DNA of 64,000 bases from NIOZ-UU13 sp964444135 (GTDB lineage Bacteria; Planctomycetota; Phycisphaerae; Sedimentisphaerales; Anaerobacaceae). Under the pieces are notes generated by a model that saw nothing but the letters and a program-made list of their open reading frames with translations, made no database searches and had not been told where the DNA came from. Location: positions 1-64,000 of the forward strand of contig CAYUFX010000002.1 in assembly GCA_964444135.1 (NCBI GenBank), given 5' to 3'. Position numbers and translations under genes: made by a program. Of this stretch, positions 26,055 through 34,757 are shown one piece after another. Positions within the stretch are counted from its first letter, which is position 1; the number at the start of each line of letters is the position of its first letter.

Positions 26055-27869
26055 TCAACTACCCTTCGTAATAATTCCGATTTCCGATGTACATAACGAT
26101 TCAACTTGAAACTCATAAGCAAGCCGATGGCCAACCAGTGAACCTTCTCTTGCCTTTGCAATCGTAATCGTCTGATTATATTGTGCTTCACACCGGCCCA
26201 GCCTTGTTATAATCTTTGCCGTCTGTTCCTCGTGTTTTTTGAGGGTGAAAACATTATCAGAAAATCGGCCGTAACTCGCACCGCCAGCAAGGTTCATCAG
26301 CGATGGGTCCTCAACGCCTTTCTCGGGGTGGGTGACGAGAAGAACATTACAAAGAAATTTTTTAGCTATATCCATAATCGCCTTGACAAAACGCTGGTCC
26401 GCAATCCACGCCTTACCAGCTCGCAAGGCCAAAGTGATTGGATCAACGATAATAATGCGGATACCTTTCTTTGCCTCTGATTCAATCCAGGCACTAATCT
26501 GGTCCAGATAATCCGCTGTCATATCACCGATGACAGACAGAGACGCAGAGAAACGAGCCAACTCTAACTCATGCTCTCCTCGTAAAAGCTTAACTTCCTC
26601 GATGTTTTCCTTGACATAACTCATCTTGGTTAATTCTGATTTGCCAGCACATTGTGCGAGGCATCGCATTTGGTATTTCACCCGCATTCCTTCCATCCCG
26701 TAGTATCGAACTTTCTCGCCGGTTTCAAGCCAGTATCGAATTGCCTGAAGCATAAACAAACTCTTTGCTGCACCCGGGCCGCCTGATAGAATCGTCAGTG
26801 TGCCTGGCTGCAGGGCCTGAGTACCTTCGCTTAGAAAATGCCAGGGCCAGTCGATTGTCCGTAGCCGGCCCGTGGAGATATCGTCAATGTACTCATCCAT
26901 TTCACTAATCGGGTCTTTGTGAGGTTCTTGCCTGCTTGTGGTTCGGGCAGGCTTATTCAATTTGGTTCCCACCTTGCACTTGCCATACTTAGTAGAGTTT
27001 TCAAGGGCCTGTCGTAATTCCGCATCCGATAGAGGTGGGGTATTTGATTGATTCCAGTCTGCTAAAATTGCCCAGGTCTCATTGTCTGGCAGGTCAAAAT
27101 CACGCCGGAGCTGGCAAGCGTGCTTATATGCCGCGTTATTCCGTCCCTGGCCCTCAGCTATACTTTCCCACTTTGAAGCATAAAGCATGGCCCGGGCCTT
27201 ATGCTCCATATGCTCCATACGTCCTGGACGTTCACCTTGTTGTGTTTGGACCGGCGTTTTTCCGGGCTTTGGCAATTCTTTTAGGTGCGGGAGAATATCG
27301 TCAATTTCGTAGATAAGCGAAGGGTCAATATACACAATTTCGCATTTGACGTAAGGCTCTGATTTCGTATTCAGAAAACCAGGTAACCGCATCAATCGCT
27401 CTGGATTCTTAATGACAGGATCGCTCCCCACAGTCGCATTCAATCGCTGTTGCAGCTCCTGCCAGAATCCAGGTTCAAGCGGCGAAGTTAGCCACCAGTA
27501 ACAATGAACACCATGACCGGAATGAATCGCTATTGTGGGTTTTGATAGTCCGGCCTCTGATATCTGGGCCAGGGCGATATCGCTGGGAGAAAAATGAGCA
27601 CTTCCACAAATACCATCAAAGTCAACAAATAAACACCGGCACAAACAAACATTCACATCGCCGCTACAACCGGAAGCCTTTCGCGGATTAGGTCCGAAAT
27701 AGATATTTGAGCCTTGCTGATTCAATTCCTGCAGTTGTTCAATCATTTTATCTAACTGCGAAGCTTGACACCAGAGTTTACGCCCGGGCGGCAAGGCCCT
27801 AAGCTCGACAATATCCTCAGGTTCATAAATACAACTAACAAAATTTTCAAGCTGTGAGCATGTTGTCAT
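26055..27869 (-). CDS. Fused archaeo-eukaryotic-type primase and RecA-like helicase
   Basis: 604 residues. The N-terminal half carries the AEP/PrimPol pattern: FVDFDG (D83, D85), HSGHGVHCYWW (about 116-126) and RLMRLPGFLNTK with R161. The C-terminal half is a RecA/DnaB-like ATPase with Walker A GGPGAAKS (363-370) and Walker B IIIVDPI (D476). Such fusions start and unwind DNA during replication of phages and plasmids. It directly follows the initiator-like gene with a TAATG overlap, so the two are translated together. Confidence 0.85.
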   Translation of the reverse strand: MTTCSQLENFVSCIYEPEDIVELRALPPGRKLWCQASQLDKMIEQLQELNQQGSNIYFGPNPRKASGCSGDVNVCLCRCLFVDFDGICGSAHFSPSDIALAQISEAGLSKPTIAIHSGHGVHCYWWLTSPLEPGFWQELQQRLNATVGSDPVIKNPERLMRLPGFLNTKSEPYVKCEIVYIDPSLIYEIDDILPHLKELPKPGKTPVQTQQGERPGRMEHMEHKARAMLYASKWESIAEGQGRNNAAYKHACQLRRDFDLPDNETWAILADWNQSNTPPLSDAELRQALENSTKYGKCKVGTKLNKPARTTSRQEPHKDPISEMDEYIDDISTGRLRTIDWPWHFLSEGTQALQPGTLTILSGGPGAAKSLFMLQAIRYWLETGEKVRYYGMEGMRVKYQMRCLAQCAGKSELTKMSYVKENIEEVKLLRGEHELELARFSASLSVIGDMTADYLDQISAWIESEAKKGIRIIIVDPITLALRAGKAWIADQRFVKAIMDIAKKFLCNVLLVTHPEKGVEDPSLMNLAGGASYGRFSDNVFTLKKHEEQTAKIITRLGRCEAQYNQTITIAKAREGSLVGHRLAYEFQVESLCTSEIGIITKGS

Positions 27870-28882
27870 TATGTTTTGCTCCGTGCAAAAATTTTATTAC
27901 GTATCGCTTCGGCCTCTTCGATTGACGGATCGGAAAAGAGAACGTCATTCCCGCCACCGCTTACGCGATAACGCTCAGCATCAAAATTATCCGGTATGAA
28001 CGCCCACCATTGCCGGGCAGCTCCTTTGTGCCGCTCAACACCTCGTGTGAGAAATTCATGCAAAGCCCAGGGATACGTCCAAAAATATTCCCTGCCCAGC
28101 AGGATTTTGGCAAAATTATCTATGGCGCCACAAATTTCCTCAATCGCGTAATCTTTAAGAGCCGCCATTATAGCCTGGCGTTTGTCTTTAGTGAGTAGCC
28201 GGTGAGCTTTCCAACGGACCGTCACCAAAATTTTACCCTGACTATTTCGCTTCTGGACAGACTGGCCGGCAAACTTGTTCCAGTTGTCAAAGACTTGTTG
28301 AACCACCGGTGGAATATTCTCTTTTTTTGTCTTTGGTGGCTTTAAATTTTCACCTTTATACAAAGAGGTTTTTACTTTCTTTTGTATAAGTGTCTTTACT
28401 TTCTTTTGTAGTGCCTGTATTGGTAACGATTCGTTACCTGAATCGGTAACGCTCGTTACCGATTTAGGCACTGTGCCTATATTGGTAACGATTCTTTGTT
28501 TTTGGCGTTTAATTAAAGATTCGTTACCTGAATCGGTAACGATTCTTTGTTTTTGGCGTTTAATTAAAGATTCGTTACCTGAATCGGTAACGCTCCATTT
28601 ATCATAATCTTTATTCGGTCCCAATTTTCCGCCATTTTCGTTCAAGATATTTTTCCTGACTAAAGCAATTTTTGCTCGGCAAGCATGAGGTTTTAACAAT
28701 CTCGTGCCCTTGGCTATTTGAGATACCGAAATATAATCATCCTTTTTGTTCCATCCGTAGGTTTTTCTTATAACACAAAACAGGACGCGAGTTTCATAAG
28801 AGGAAAGATTGATCCGGCTTAGGGCCTCAAGCAGCTCATTAGTCACCTTAGCATAACCATTCTCGGTTTGTGGATTTGCCAT
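27869..28882 (-). CDS. Phage replication-initiator O-like protein with internal repeats
   Basis: About 337 residues. Residues 1-110 match the N-terminal DNA-binding fold of phage O proteins (SSYETRVLFCVIRKTYGWNK; ISVSQIAKGTRLLKPHA). A low-complexity section follows, with 17-residue repeats (IKRQKQRIVTDSGNESL). Those repeats are encoded by the iteron array at 28422-28592, as in lambda where the origin lies inside gene O. The ATG at 28882 starts 2 bp after the stop of the preceding gene and keeps the O fold; a frame 29 codons longer is possible. It should bind the origin and recruit the helicase encoded next. Confidence 0.8.
   Translation of the reverse strand: MANPQTENGYAKVTNELLEALSRINLSSYETRVLFCVIRKTYGWNKKDDYISVSQIAKGTRLLKPHACRAKIALVRKNILNENGGKLGPNKDYDKWSVTDSGNESLIKRQKQRIVTDSGNESLIKRQKQRIVTNIGTVPKSVTSVTDSGNESLPIQALQKKVKTLIQKKVKTSLYKGENLKPPKTKKENIPPVVQQVFDNWNKFAGQSVQKRNSQGKILVTVRWKAHRLLTKDKRQAIMAALKDYAIEEICGAIDNFAKILLGREYFWTYPWALHEFLTRGVERHKGAARQWWAFIPDNFDAERYRVSGGGNDVLFSDPSIEEAEAIRNKIFARSKT
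28422..28592. other. Candidate replication origin (iterons inside the initiator gene)
   Basis: Nine heptamers, GGTAACG or its complement, in 171 bp. Three pairs form the 20-bp inverted repeat CGTTACCTGAATCGGTAACG (28432-28451, 28522-28541, 28573-28592). A 51-bp perfect direct repeat carries two of them. An adjacent A-rich tract (about 28315-28415, minus strand) contains ACAAAAGAAAGTAAA twice and would suit a DNA-unwinding element. Confidence 0.75.
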
Positions 28883-28884
28883 AA

Positions 28885-29094
28885 TTAAATCACGTTCGAT
28901 TTCAAAAAAAGAGTTAGGTCCTCTCTCAAGTTTTGGGAGTTGCTCAGAATCTTCAAAAGATTTATACATCTCTGTTTGCTCAAATCCGCACCACTGAATT
29001 GGCCTGTTGATATTGCCAGACGTAATGGTACGTCTCTGGCATCGTCTGAGGAATAGAAAAAATCAGCTATTTGTTGAATCCGTTCATTCGTCAT
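28885..29094 (-). CDS. Small protein of unknown function
   Basis: 69 residues (MTNERIQQIADFFYSS...), mostly helical. It overlaps the RuvC-like gene by ATGA at 29091-29094 and is followed by the initiator, so it belongs to the replication operon. No recognised domain. Confidence 0.5.
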   Translation of the reverse strand: MTNERIQQIADFFYSSDDARDVPLRLAISTGQFSGADLSKQRCINLLKILSNSQNLREDLTLFLKSNVI

Positions 29095-29624
29095 TTCAAG
29101 CTTTCTGCTAATCGTACAGCTTGTTCCCGCTGATAAAATATATTGAGCCCGATCGCATCGGAAATATCGAGGCCGGGGTCATTTTCAATTTTATATTCAG
29201 GAAACATAGCAGCTATGGCAGCAGCTCTATCTCTTTTTGAAACTGATCGACACCATTCGTTCTCGCGGATCAACCGCAGTTTAGTTTCAAGTTGATTTTC
29301 CGGTGGCTGCCAGCGAAGCCAGGCAACGCACTCGCGCCACAAGGCCCCTGTAGCGGCGCCTAAGACCGAGAGGCCGGCACCCCCGCCTGACCCGTGCCGC
29401 TTGCCTACTTTACCGGATGTCCACTCGACAAGAATTGTTTTAGGTTGATGATAGTTCAAAAGGGTCCAGAGAGAACGGCACATCGCCGCAATCCTAATTT
29501 CGGATGGAGCCGTTTGTTTATCCGGTAGCAGCAAGCCGGCTTTTACAAGCCTCTCAGGCGCCAGCATTAGTGCCCAGCCTGTTTTTTTTGACCCGGGATC
29601 AAGGCTGAAAATTTCATCTTTCAT
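29091..29624 (-). CDS. RuvC-like Holliday junction resolvase
   Basis: 177 residues with an RNase H-fold nuclease pattern: D9 in SLDPGSKKTGWA, E67 in ILVEWTSGKVG, and D153/D156 in GLDISDAIGL. AAGGAGG lies 10 bp before its start. It would resolve branched DNA made by recombination during replication of the element. It follows recT directly (spacer 20 bp). Confidence 0.8.
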   Translation of the reverse strand: MKDEIFSLDPGSKKTGWALMLAPERLVKAGLLLPDKQTAPSEIRIAAMCRSLWTLLNYHQPKTILVEWTSGKVGKRHGSGGGAGLSVLGAATGALWRECVAWLRWQPPENQLETKLRLIRENEWCRSVSKRDRAAAIAAMFPEYKIENDPGLDISDAIGLNIFYQREQAVRLAESLK

Positions 29625-29644
29625 AAATAATCATAACCTCCTTG

Positions 29645-30745
29645 TTACATAGGGATATCTTCAACCACCGCGGCCGCTTGGCTTCGCAGAGCTCCTAAAC
29701 CAGCTTCGAGAATTTGAATCGGCATTTTAGCAATCAGCTCGACCTGTGTTTGCCCAAAAGTGTATTTCAGGGTTCGCAGACTCGCAGCTTGTGCTTCTAC
29801 GGAATTGCCCGGGTGTAATTTGCCGAGCTCATTTACGATCCGATTTATAAGTTTCGCTTTTTGTGCATCGAGAGAATCTTCAGCTTGACCTGTGGTCTGA
29901 GGACCGCTCGGCTGGCTTTCTTCGGCAGGGGATGAGCCGGGCTGCTCATATTCAAAATCAGTACCAAGCTGACTGGCATCATCTATGATTTCGCCGGTTT
30001 GAATATTCACATTTTCAGGAGTAATATCCTGCGTCTCGATTGACTTGCGAGGCTGGTCTTTGTCCGGTTCTTCCGCTGCTAACGCATCGTCAAAGGCTGT
30101 CGGAAATGGCAGAAATTTACAAAGGCGCCTTAGCACCGTCTTGCGACACATCTCACTAAAATCCGTTCTCCAGGGGCCATTTTCTGCCGCTCGGCTCTTG
30201 TTTTTGATTTTTTCAATTTCGTCAATCGCCATAACCTCAATTTGCACAGAGCCATCTCGTAACTCTGCCAAACCATAAGCACAAATGATTTTTCCACGGC
30301 CCGATCCCAGATATGGTCGGTGTATAAGCTGTTGACCGCTGCCGTAGCTGACCTTGAAATGGTCCCGCTCATAAACAACCCTGGCCTCGATACGTGTCAC
30401 CTTGCCGGTTCTGCGAGCTAATGCACATAACCCCCGATAACCGATAATCAAACTACATTGATTTTTGAATGGGATCAGATAGGCCTCACCGCCGGCGCCT
30501 GCGAACCGCAGCCCGAGCTCGGCAGCCCTCACCATAGATTCAAGAAAGCTGTGCTGCGTGCATCGAAGCAGGGCAGGATTTCTCGCTACAGCCAGGACTG
30601 CTTGTGTCCTAAGTTGATCCGCGGACATCCAACGTGTGCTGACCCTTTCTAATGTCTGGCTGACCTGTCTTTTCTCCATTAAAGCCTTGAGGTTATCTTT
30701 GCTGATAACAAGAGCGATCTGTTGATTAGATATTTGATTTGACAT
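29645..30745 (-). CDS. RecT-family single-strand annealing protein
   Basis: 366 residues. The family core is clear: FLESMVRAAELGLRFAGAGGEAYLIPFKNQ..., LIIGYRGLCALARRTGKV and MCRKTVLRRLCKFLPFP. An acidic linker (about residues 235-285) precedes a helical C-terminus. It anneals complementary strands in phage recombination and normally pairs with an exonuclease (RecE/YqaJ), which I do not see; the RuvC-like protein follows instead. The ATG at 30745 has AAAGGGATCAAT upstream. Confidence 0.85.
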   Translation of the reverse strand: MSNQISNQQIALVISKDNLKALMEKRQVSQTLERVSTRWMSADQLRTQAVLAVARNPALLRCTQHSFLESMVRAAELGLRFAGAGGEAYLIPFKNQCSLIIGYRGLCALARRTGKVTRIEARVVYERDHFKVSYGSGQQLIHRPYLGSGRGKIICAYGLAELRDGSVQIEVMAIDEIEKIKNKSRAAENGPWRTDFSEMCRKTVLRRLCKFLPFPTAFDDALAAEEPDKDQPRKSIETQDITPENVNIQTGEIIDDASQLGTDFEYEQPGSSPAEESQPSGPQTTGQAEDSLDAQKAKLINRIVNELGKLHPGNSVEAQAASLRTLKYTFGQTQVELIAKMPIQILEAGLGALRSQAAAVVEDIPM

Positions 30746-30766
30746 ATTGATCCCTTTCAAAATTTT

Positions 30767-31093
30767 CTATGCGAGTCCTTTTCTTCTGAGTAGCCGCTGA
30801 TAATTGCTACCCTCGAATGTCACCACCTTATAACAGCAATTGCCATTTTTGCTTCTGCTGACGAGGTCGATGGTCAAGCCGTATCTTAAGAGCCAGCAAC
30901 GAAGCTCGTTGATCCGAGCACAGTATTGATATGCGATTTTCTGAAGCTCAGAGGTCCAAACCGCCATATAATGACCCGAACCATCCGGGCAAAACAAACG
31001 CCAAATTCTCTCCGCCTGAGCCGACAATCTTTTTGCGTCCTCGGGCTGAACGCTCGGGTTTAGTAATAATTCATTAAAACTCATCTGATGCAT
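30767..31093 (-). CDS. Hypothetical protein
   Basis: 108 residues. The pattern LQKIAYQYCARINELRCWLLRYGLTIDLVSRSKNGNCCYKVV suggests a small winged-helix-like fold with a helix-strand-strand end. GAGGAAAAAGTGAC precedes the start. It lies upstream of recT in the same run. A terminator-like hairpin is just upstream. Confidence 0.5.
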   Translation of the reverse strand: MHQMSFNELLLNPSVQPEDAKRLSAQAERIWRLFCPDGSGHYMAVWTSELQKIAYQYCARINELRCWLLRYGLTIDLVSRSKNGNCCYKVVTFEGSNYQRLLRRKGLA

Positions 31094-31209
31094 GTCACTT
31101 TTTCCTCAAAAAAGCAACCGACTGGCCGACTCCTGACAAAGCCAGCCAGTCGATGTGCAAAACACAAAGAGACTATATGAGAAACAGAAAAAGCAGACAC
31201 AACTTTCAT
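31081..31209 (-). CDS. Possible 42-codon small ORF
   Basis: MKVVSAFSVSHIVSLCF... follows AAGGGGATGAATT, a plausible ribosome binding site. It contains the hairpin CGACTGGC/GCCAGTCG (about 31125-31155, ending in TTTTTT on the minus strand) and overlaps the next gene's start. The hairpin may be the real feature, a terminator between genes. Confidence 0.25.
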   Translation of the reverse strand: MKVVSAFSVSHIVSLCFAHRLAGFVRSRPVGCFFEEKVTCIR

Positions 31210-31212
31210 AAT

Positions 31213-31341
31213 TCATCCCCTTGTCGTTACGCAATTATCTTTGGAGGCTGTTCTAATATGGGCTGGAAGCGCACACAAACACCGAGCAATTGGGCTGTTT
31301 CGGATTTCTTCATCTGTTGTCTTTGTTTTTTGTTTTTTCAT
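31213..31341 (-). CDS. Small ORF, 42 residues
   Basis: MKKQKTKTTDEEIRNSPIAR... has a strong ribosome binding site (AAGGAGC 6 bp before the ATG) and four cysteines spread through its second half. It lies between the HTH gene (31354) and the 30767-31093 gene in the same direction. No recognised domain. Confidence 0.5.
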   Translation of the reverse strand: MKKQKTKTTDEEIRNSPIARCLCALPAHIRTASKDNCVTTRG

Positions 31342-31353
31342 AAGTGCTCCTTG

Positions 31354-31608
31354 TCATGCAATAATTTTCGGATGCTCTGAATGTTTATATCGAAGCAGTT
31401 CTTCGATATCTGACCGCAAGATACGAATCGACCCATCAGGAAGTGTTACGTGAGGAAATTTGCCAGCCTTAACCAAACGGGCTGTTTTGCCGAAAGGATA
31501 TCGCAACAATCTATCAACTTCTTTTGATTTTAATAATTCAATTTTCATAATGCTCATAAAATACGAGCAAAAAAAATGAATGCAAATAAGTATTTTCAGA
31601 ATTGACAT
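31354..31608 (-). CDS. Small HTH protein, excisionase/AlpA-like
   Basis: 84 residues if it starts at 31608; an internal start at residue 18 or 21 (MKIELLKSKEV) is possible, as no strong ribosome site is visible. Residues LLKSKEVDRLLRYPFGKTARLVKAGKFPHVTL and ILRSDIEELL match the MerR/AlpA-type DNA-binding helix and wing. It may repress or activate element genes. Two 20-bp tandem repeats lie at its upstream end. Confidence 0.6.
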   Translation of the reverse strand: MSILKILICIHFFCSYFMSIMKIELLKSKEVDRLLRYPFGKTARLVKAGKFPHVTLPDGSIRILRSDIEELLRYKHSEHPKIIA

Positions 31609-31641
31609 GAAAAGTAACCAGTTGACGTGAGAAGTAACCAG
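31602..31641. promoter_or_regulatory. Two 20-bp tandem repeats upstream of the HTH gene
   Basis: TTGACATGAAAAGTAACCAG and TTGACGTGAGAAGTAACCAG are adjacent and differ at two positions. They lie between the HTH gene and the next gene upstream, so they may be operators for the HTH protein. Confidence 0.5.
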
Positions 31642-31664
31642 TTTAGGAGTGAGTTGGAAGGAGT

Positions 31665-32474
31665 TTATTTAACAGCTTCAAATTTATTTCTTGTATTTAA
31701 ATCCATTTGGTCTAATCTAATTTTCCATAATTGGCGATTTCCGGCGTTTTGTAAATCGTATTGTTTAGCCCAGGTTTTGAATTTTTTATAACCATCAACA
31801 CTAACCTTTGACATCATAGTTGACATTGACATAGGATTCGACCATTCTCCTTCAATGTGTTTAGGTTTGATTTTTTTCTTTTTGAGTTTTCGTTTTGTAG
31901 GGATCTGATTTCTTTCATCGAATAATCCTTTGGATTTGAGATCTGCTTCGATATAACCCCAAAAGGTTTCCATCGGGTCACCATAACCCATATAATCACC
32001 CTCAAAACACGGCCCGAAACTAAGAAAAACATTCAGTTCATTTATCGCTATTTGTGGCTTAACAGCAAACTGCCATTCGCCAACAATGACTTTAACCATT
32101 TCCTCAGTGACAAACACCCTCACACGGTACAACATATCAAGTCTCAATCCCACAGCCAGATATATAGCATCGAGGTCAGCCGGCAGTTTATAAATTCGCT
32201 CGCAATGTTCACCGAAAGGCCAGATTTCCTTGAGCCAGCTTTGGGCCTCTTTTACACTGGGATTGTCATTTTTGGCAAGCTGTTCACTGTTGGTCACAAC
32301 AAGGCGATTCAGTAAATCTTTCTCTCTTTGCTGCCAATAATGTAATCGTTCTTGATTAGTGACTATTGATAGATACCGCTCTTTCCAAACATTATTTCGG
32401 AGTTCCGCTCCAACTATGCGAATATCTTTAAGCCATTGAATCTTGTTGAGTGATTTCTGTTTATGTTTTGTCAT
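31665..32474 (-). CDS. Protein of unknown function
   Basis: 269 residues. Hydrophobic segments appear in short runs (LDAIYLAVGLRLDMLYRVRVF; AINELNVFLSFGPCFEGDY), and a basic stretch near residue 195 (KRKLKKKKIKPKHIEG) may bind nucleic acid. AAGGTAGGTACGAA precedes the start. I do not recognise the family. It lies in the element's central operon. Confidence 0.5.
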   Translation of the reverse strand: MTKHKQKSLNKIQWLKDIRIVGAELRNNVWKERYLSIVTNQERLHYWQQREKDLLNRLVVTNSEQLAKNDNPSVKEAQSWLKEIWPFGEHCERIYKLPADLDAIYLAVGLRLDMLYRVRVFVTEEMVKVIVGEWQFAVKPQIAINELNVFLSFGPCFEGDYMGYGDPMETFWGYIEADLKSKGLFDERNQIPTKRKLKKKKIKPKHIEGEWSNPMSMSTMMSKVSVDGYKKFKTWAKQYDLQNAGNRQLWKIRLDQMDLNTRNKFEAVK

Positions 32475-32597
32475 TTCGTACCTACCTTATTCCGGCCCGG
32501 GCAGGACAACGGCGGTAGGTGTACCGTTGCCTGCTCGAACCGCTTATCGCCGGCGTCCCGGCGTCTGATACTTACTATACGATTTTCAAAGAGAATG

Positions 32598-33155
32598 TCA
32601 AGTTGACTGTTTCTCCACGGCCGCATCCCGGAGATATATTTTGCCTGACTTTGTGATAAATAGGCGGTCTGTCAAGCGCACGAGAGTCCGGTTATGAGCA
32701 TTGAGCTTTTTCTCGATATAGCCTCTACGCTGTAGCCTTCTAAGGGACCGATTTAGCGATGAGCGGCCTGAATCTGTTTTGTTTTCACTTAGGTCAGCAG
32801 CAAAGCACCACTGGTCTATACCTTTTGTTCTGTGGGATATTTCAATGAGTATGCGCCGCTGGTTTTCGGATAGAGAATCAAGCTCGTTTTCCCAGGGGTA
32901 CTTCACAATGCCGAGAAGCCTCTCGCACCGCCGGCAACGCTTGACAGCAAGGGCTTTATCGAAAGCTGCTCTGCTGCAAAGATTCAAAAGATCGCCAACT
33001 TGGTGGCATAGAGGGTTTTGTCCGTCCCGAACGTGGACCTGCCCTGAAAGATAATGCTGTGATTTATCTGGCTCTTTGCTCATAATTAAACAATGCTTGA
33101 TAAGCACAGAGGCCAGCGTCCGTGCCGGCCCCTGGCCTTTTTCGCTTTCAGCCAT
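32598..33155 (-). CDS. Winged-helix-like regulator of unknown target
   Basis: 185 residues. The C-terminal part has a winged-helix pattern (LSENQRRILIEISHRTKG; SLNRSLRRLQRRGYIEKKL). Two cysteine pairs precede it (CRRCERLLGIVKYPW). It overlaps the upstream gene by 8 bp. A shorter start at 33083 (MSKEPDK) would also be in frame. Confidence 0.5.
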   Translation of the reverse strand: MAESEKGQGPARTLASVLIKHCLIMSKEPDKSQHYLSGQVHVRDGQNPLCHQVGDLLNLCSRAAFDKALAVKRCRRCERLLGIVKYPWENELDSLSENQRRILIEISHRTKGIDQWCFAADLSENKTDSGRSSLNRSLRRLQRRGYIEKKLNAHNRTLVRLTDRLFITKSGKIYLRDAAVEKQST

Positions 33156-34122
33156 CCATTACAATCATCGCTGTCAAATAGCCCTGGCAAAAAGCCTCAT
33201 TGCCTGGAACACCTTTGAGCTGTAATTGGTCAAGACTACCAATAGCAAGAACTTCGTCTCTCCATTGCTTATAGAGTCTATCACCGATTTGCTCGTCTGG
33301 AAGATATTGTTGTTTACTAAGTAGCATCGACAGAGCAACTGCCGCTTGCTTTTCTTCCAACGTACGAGTATTCATGTATTGCTCAAATACTTCGTAAGCC
33401 TTCACTCGCTCTTTTGGATTAAAGCCATACGATTCTTTCTCAGGTTCTTCTTGTGTTTCAATGTCTTCCTCTGGTTGGTCTGTGGCTTGTGTTTCTTCCT
33501 TGGCGGTTTCTACTTGTTCTGTTTCTGTGCTCGCGGTTTGATTCACAGCTTGCCTGGTTATGACACCGGCTTCAAAACCGTTACTAAATCTAAGCCATTT
33601 AGTTGCAGGCGCTACATCACACTCAAAGTCCGCTCCTTCAGGGACCCCACCATCTCGGATTGGTACAAGTGCCGAATGAAGCACAGTTGTTATCCTGTCC
33701 CCCAGACTTGCATCTTGCTGGCACAGGTCAAGGCAGGTATATGCCATTGCTTGACTTACATACATCGCTCCGTCAATGAGCTTGTCTAATTGAGGTATGC
33801 CCGTTGTTGGCTTTGATTTGTCGCCTTCTTGACTTTCTTCCTCTTGCTCAGACTCCGCTTCGGTTTCCTCCGGTGCCACAAGCCGCTCATCAAGGTTCTC
33901 ATTGATAAGCTGTAGCTGCTCTTCGACAATTTCGTTAAGTAGCCGGACCAGCTTCGGCTCGAACTTGTGCCTTGCGGCAATGTCCTTCTCCTTTTCTGTG
34001 AATGTGTTTGGAGCTGCGGTGTTTGTTGTCGGCTCCTGTTTGTCCTTCGGCTCTGTAGCCGGGGCGGACACTTGCCCTTGTTCCTCAGTGGATGTGTCTT
34101 GAGGTGTTTGTACGGATTCCAT
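33148..34122 (-). CDS. Acidic protein of unknown function
   Basis: 324 residues. The first 45 and the middle (about 95-115, 205-235) are rich in glutamate, threonine and glutamine, while the rest looks globular (IPQLDKLIDGAMYVSQAMAY; ERVKAYEVFEQYMNTRTLEE). This layout occurs in scaffold or minor structural proteins of phages but nothing more specific can be said. The promoter at 34257-34284 lies 135 bp upstream. Confidence 0.5.
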   Translation of the reverse strand: MESVQTPQDTSTEEQGQVSAPATEPKDKQEPTTNTAAPNTFTEKEKDIAARHKFEPKLVRLLNEIVEEQLQLINENLDERLVAPEETEAESEQEEESQEGDKSKPTTGIPQLDKLIDGAMYVSQAMAYTCLDLCQQDASLGDRITTVLHSALVPIRDGGVPEGADFECDVAPATKWLRFSNGFEAGVITRQAVNQTASTETEQVETAKEETQATDQPEEDIETQEEPEKESYGFNPKERVKAYEVFEQYMNTRTLEEKQAAVALSMLLSKQQYLPDEQIGDRLYKQWRDEVLAIGSLDQLQLKGVPGNEAFCQGYLTAMIVMDG

Positions 34123-34757
34123 AATAAATCTCCTTTCGGAAAAGATGGCCAGGGCTTATGACGCTCCGTCGAAGCGCAGCCGTCCTTACAGATAGACTTA
34201 CCCTGGCCGTGATTGATTGATTCAACAGAATTGATTCGACGGATTTCATGCCCGCCACTATAACCGCCTGAGCCGGTAATGCAAGAAAAAAATCCCAGAA
34301 AATGAAGTTTTTTTCAAAATCACCCTTTTTGGCCTGTTTTCGCGAAAAACGAGGTCCCCACGTGCCCTGTGCTGGACAAACGCAGGTGATTAGTGCTGTA
34401 GGATACTGTCCATAGACCGTTCATCGATTTTATGGCGCCCGCCTGGCCTTAGAGGGCAGGTGAGAAAAAAGCAAGAGGTAAGCTTGATAAAGTTACAGAG
34501 AGCATCTTTGATTCTCAGGCATAGCTCTGGAGCGCCTTCTATGGCGCCAGATTGAAAGCTGAGAGCTGGCCTTGAAAAACTTTGGCAAAATATCAGACTT
34601 ATAAGCAATTTTGTTCGGGAGAATTAACCCGACCTAAAAGCTACGGTGCGTAGTACAGTTAAGTTGCCAAAATCGAGGACACGGGATAATTACATACGTT
34701 TCGACTTAAAGTCGCTTAGAATTGATGTCAGGTGCCTTAAATTGAAAACTACGCCCC
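34123..34757. other. Long intergenic region in the element
   Basis: About 635 bp without a credible gene. It holds the promoter at 34257-34284 for the run of genes below it. Around 34490-34560 GAGCGCCTTCTATGGCGCC is a short palindrome. The right part (34620-34757) precedes the end of the zinc-ribbon gene and may contain its terminator, which I could not assign. Confidence 0.45.
34257..34284 (-). promoter_or_regulatory. Possible promoter of the central operon
   Basis: On the minus strand TTGCAT, a 16-bp spacer and TATAGT. The boxes differ from consensus, so confidence is low. Confidence 0.35.
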
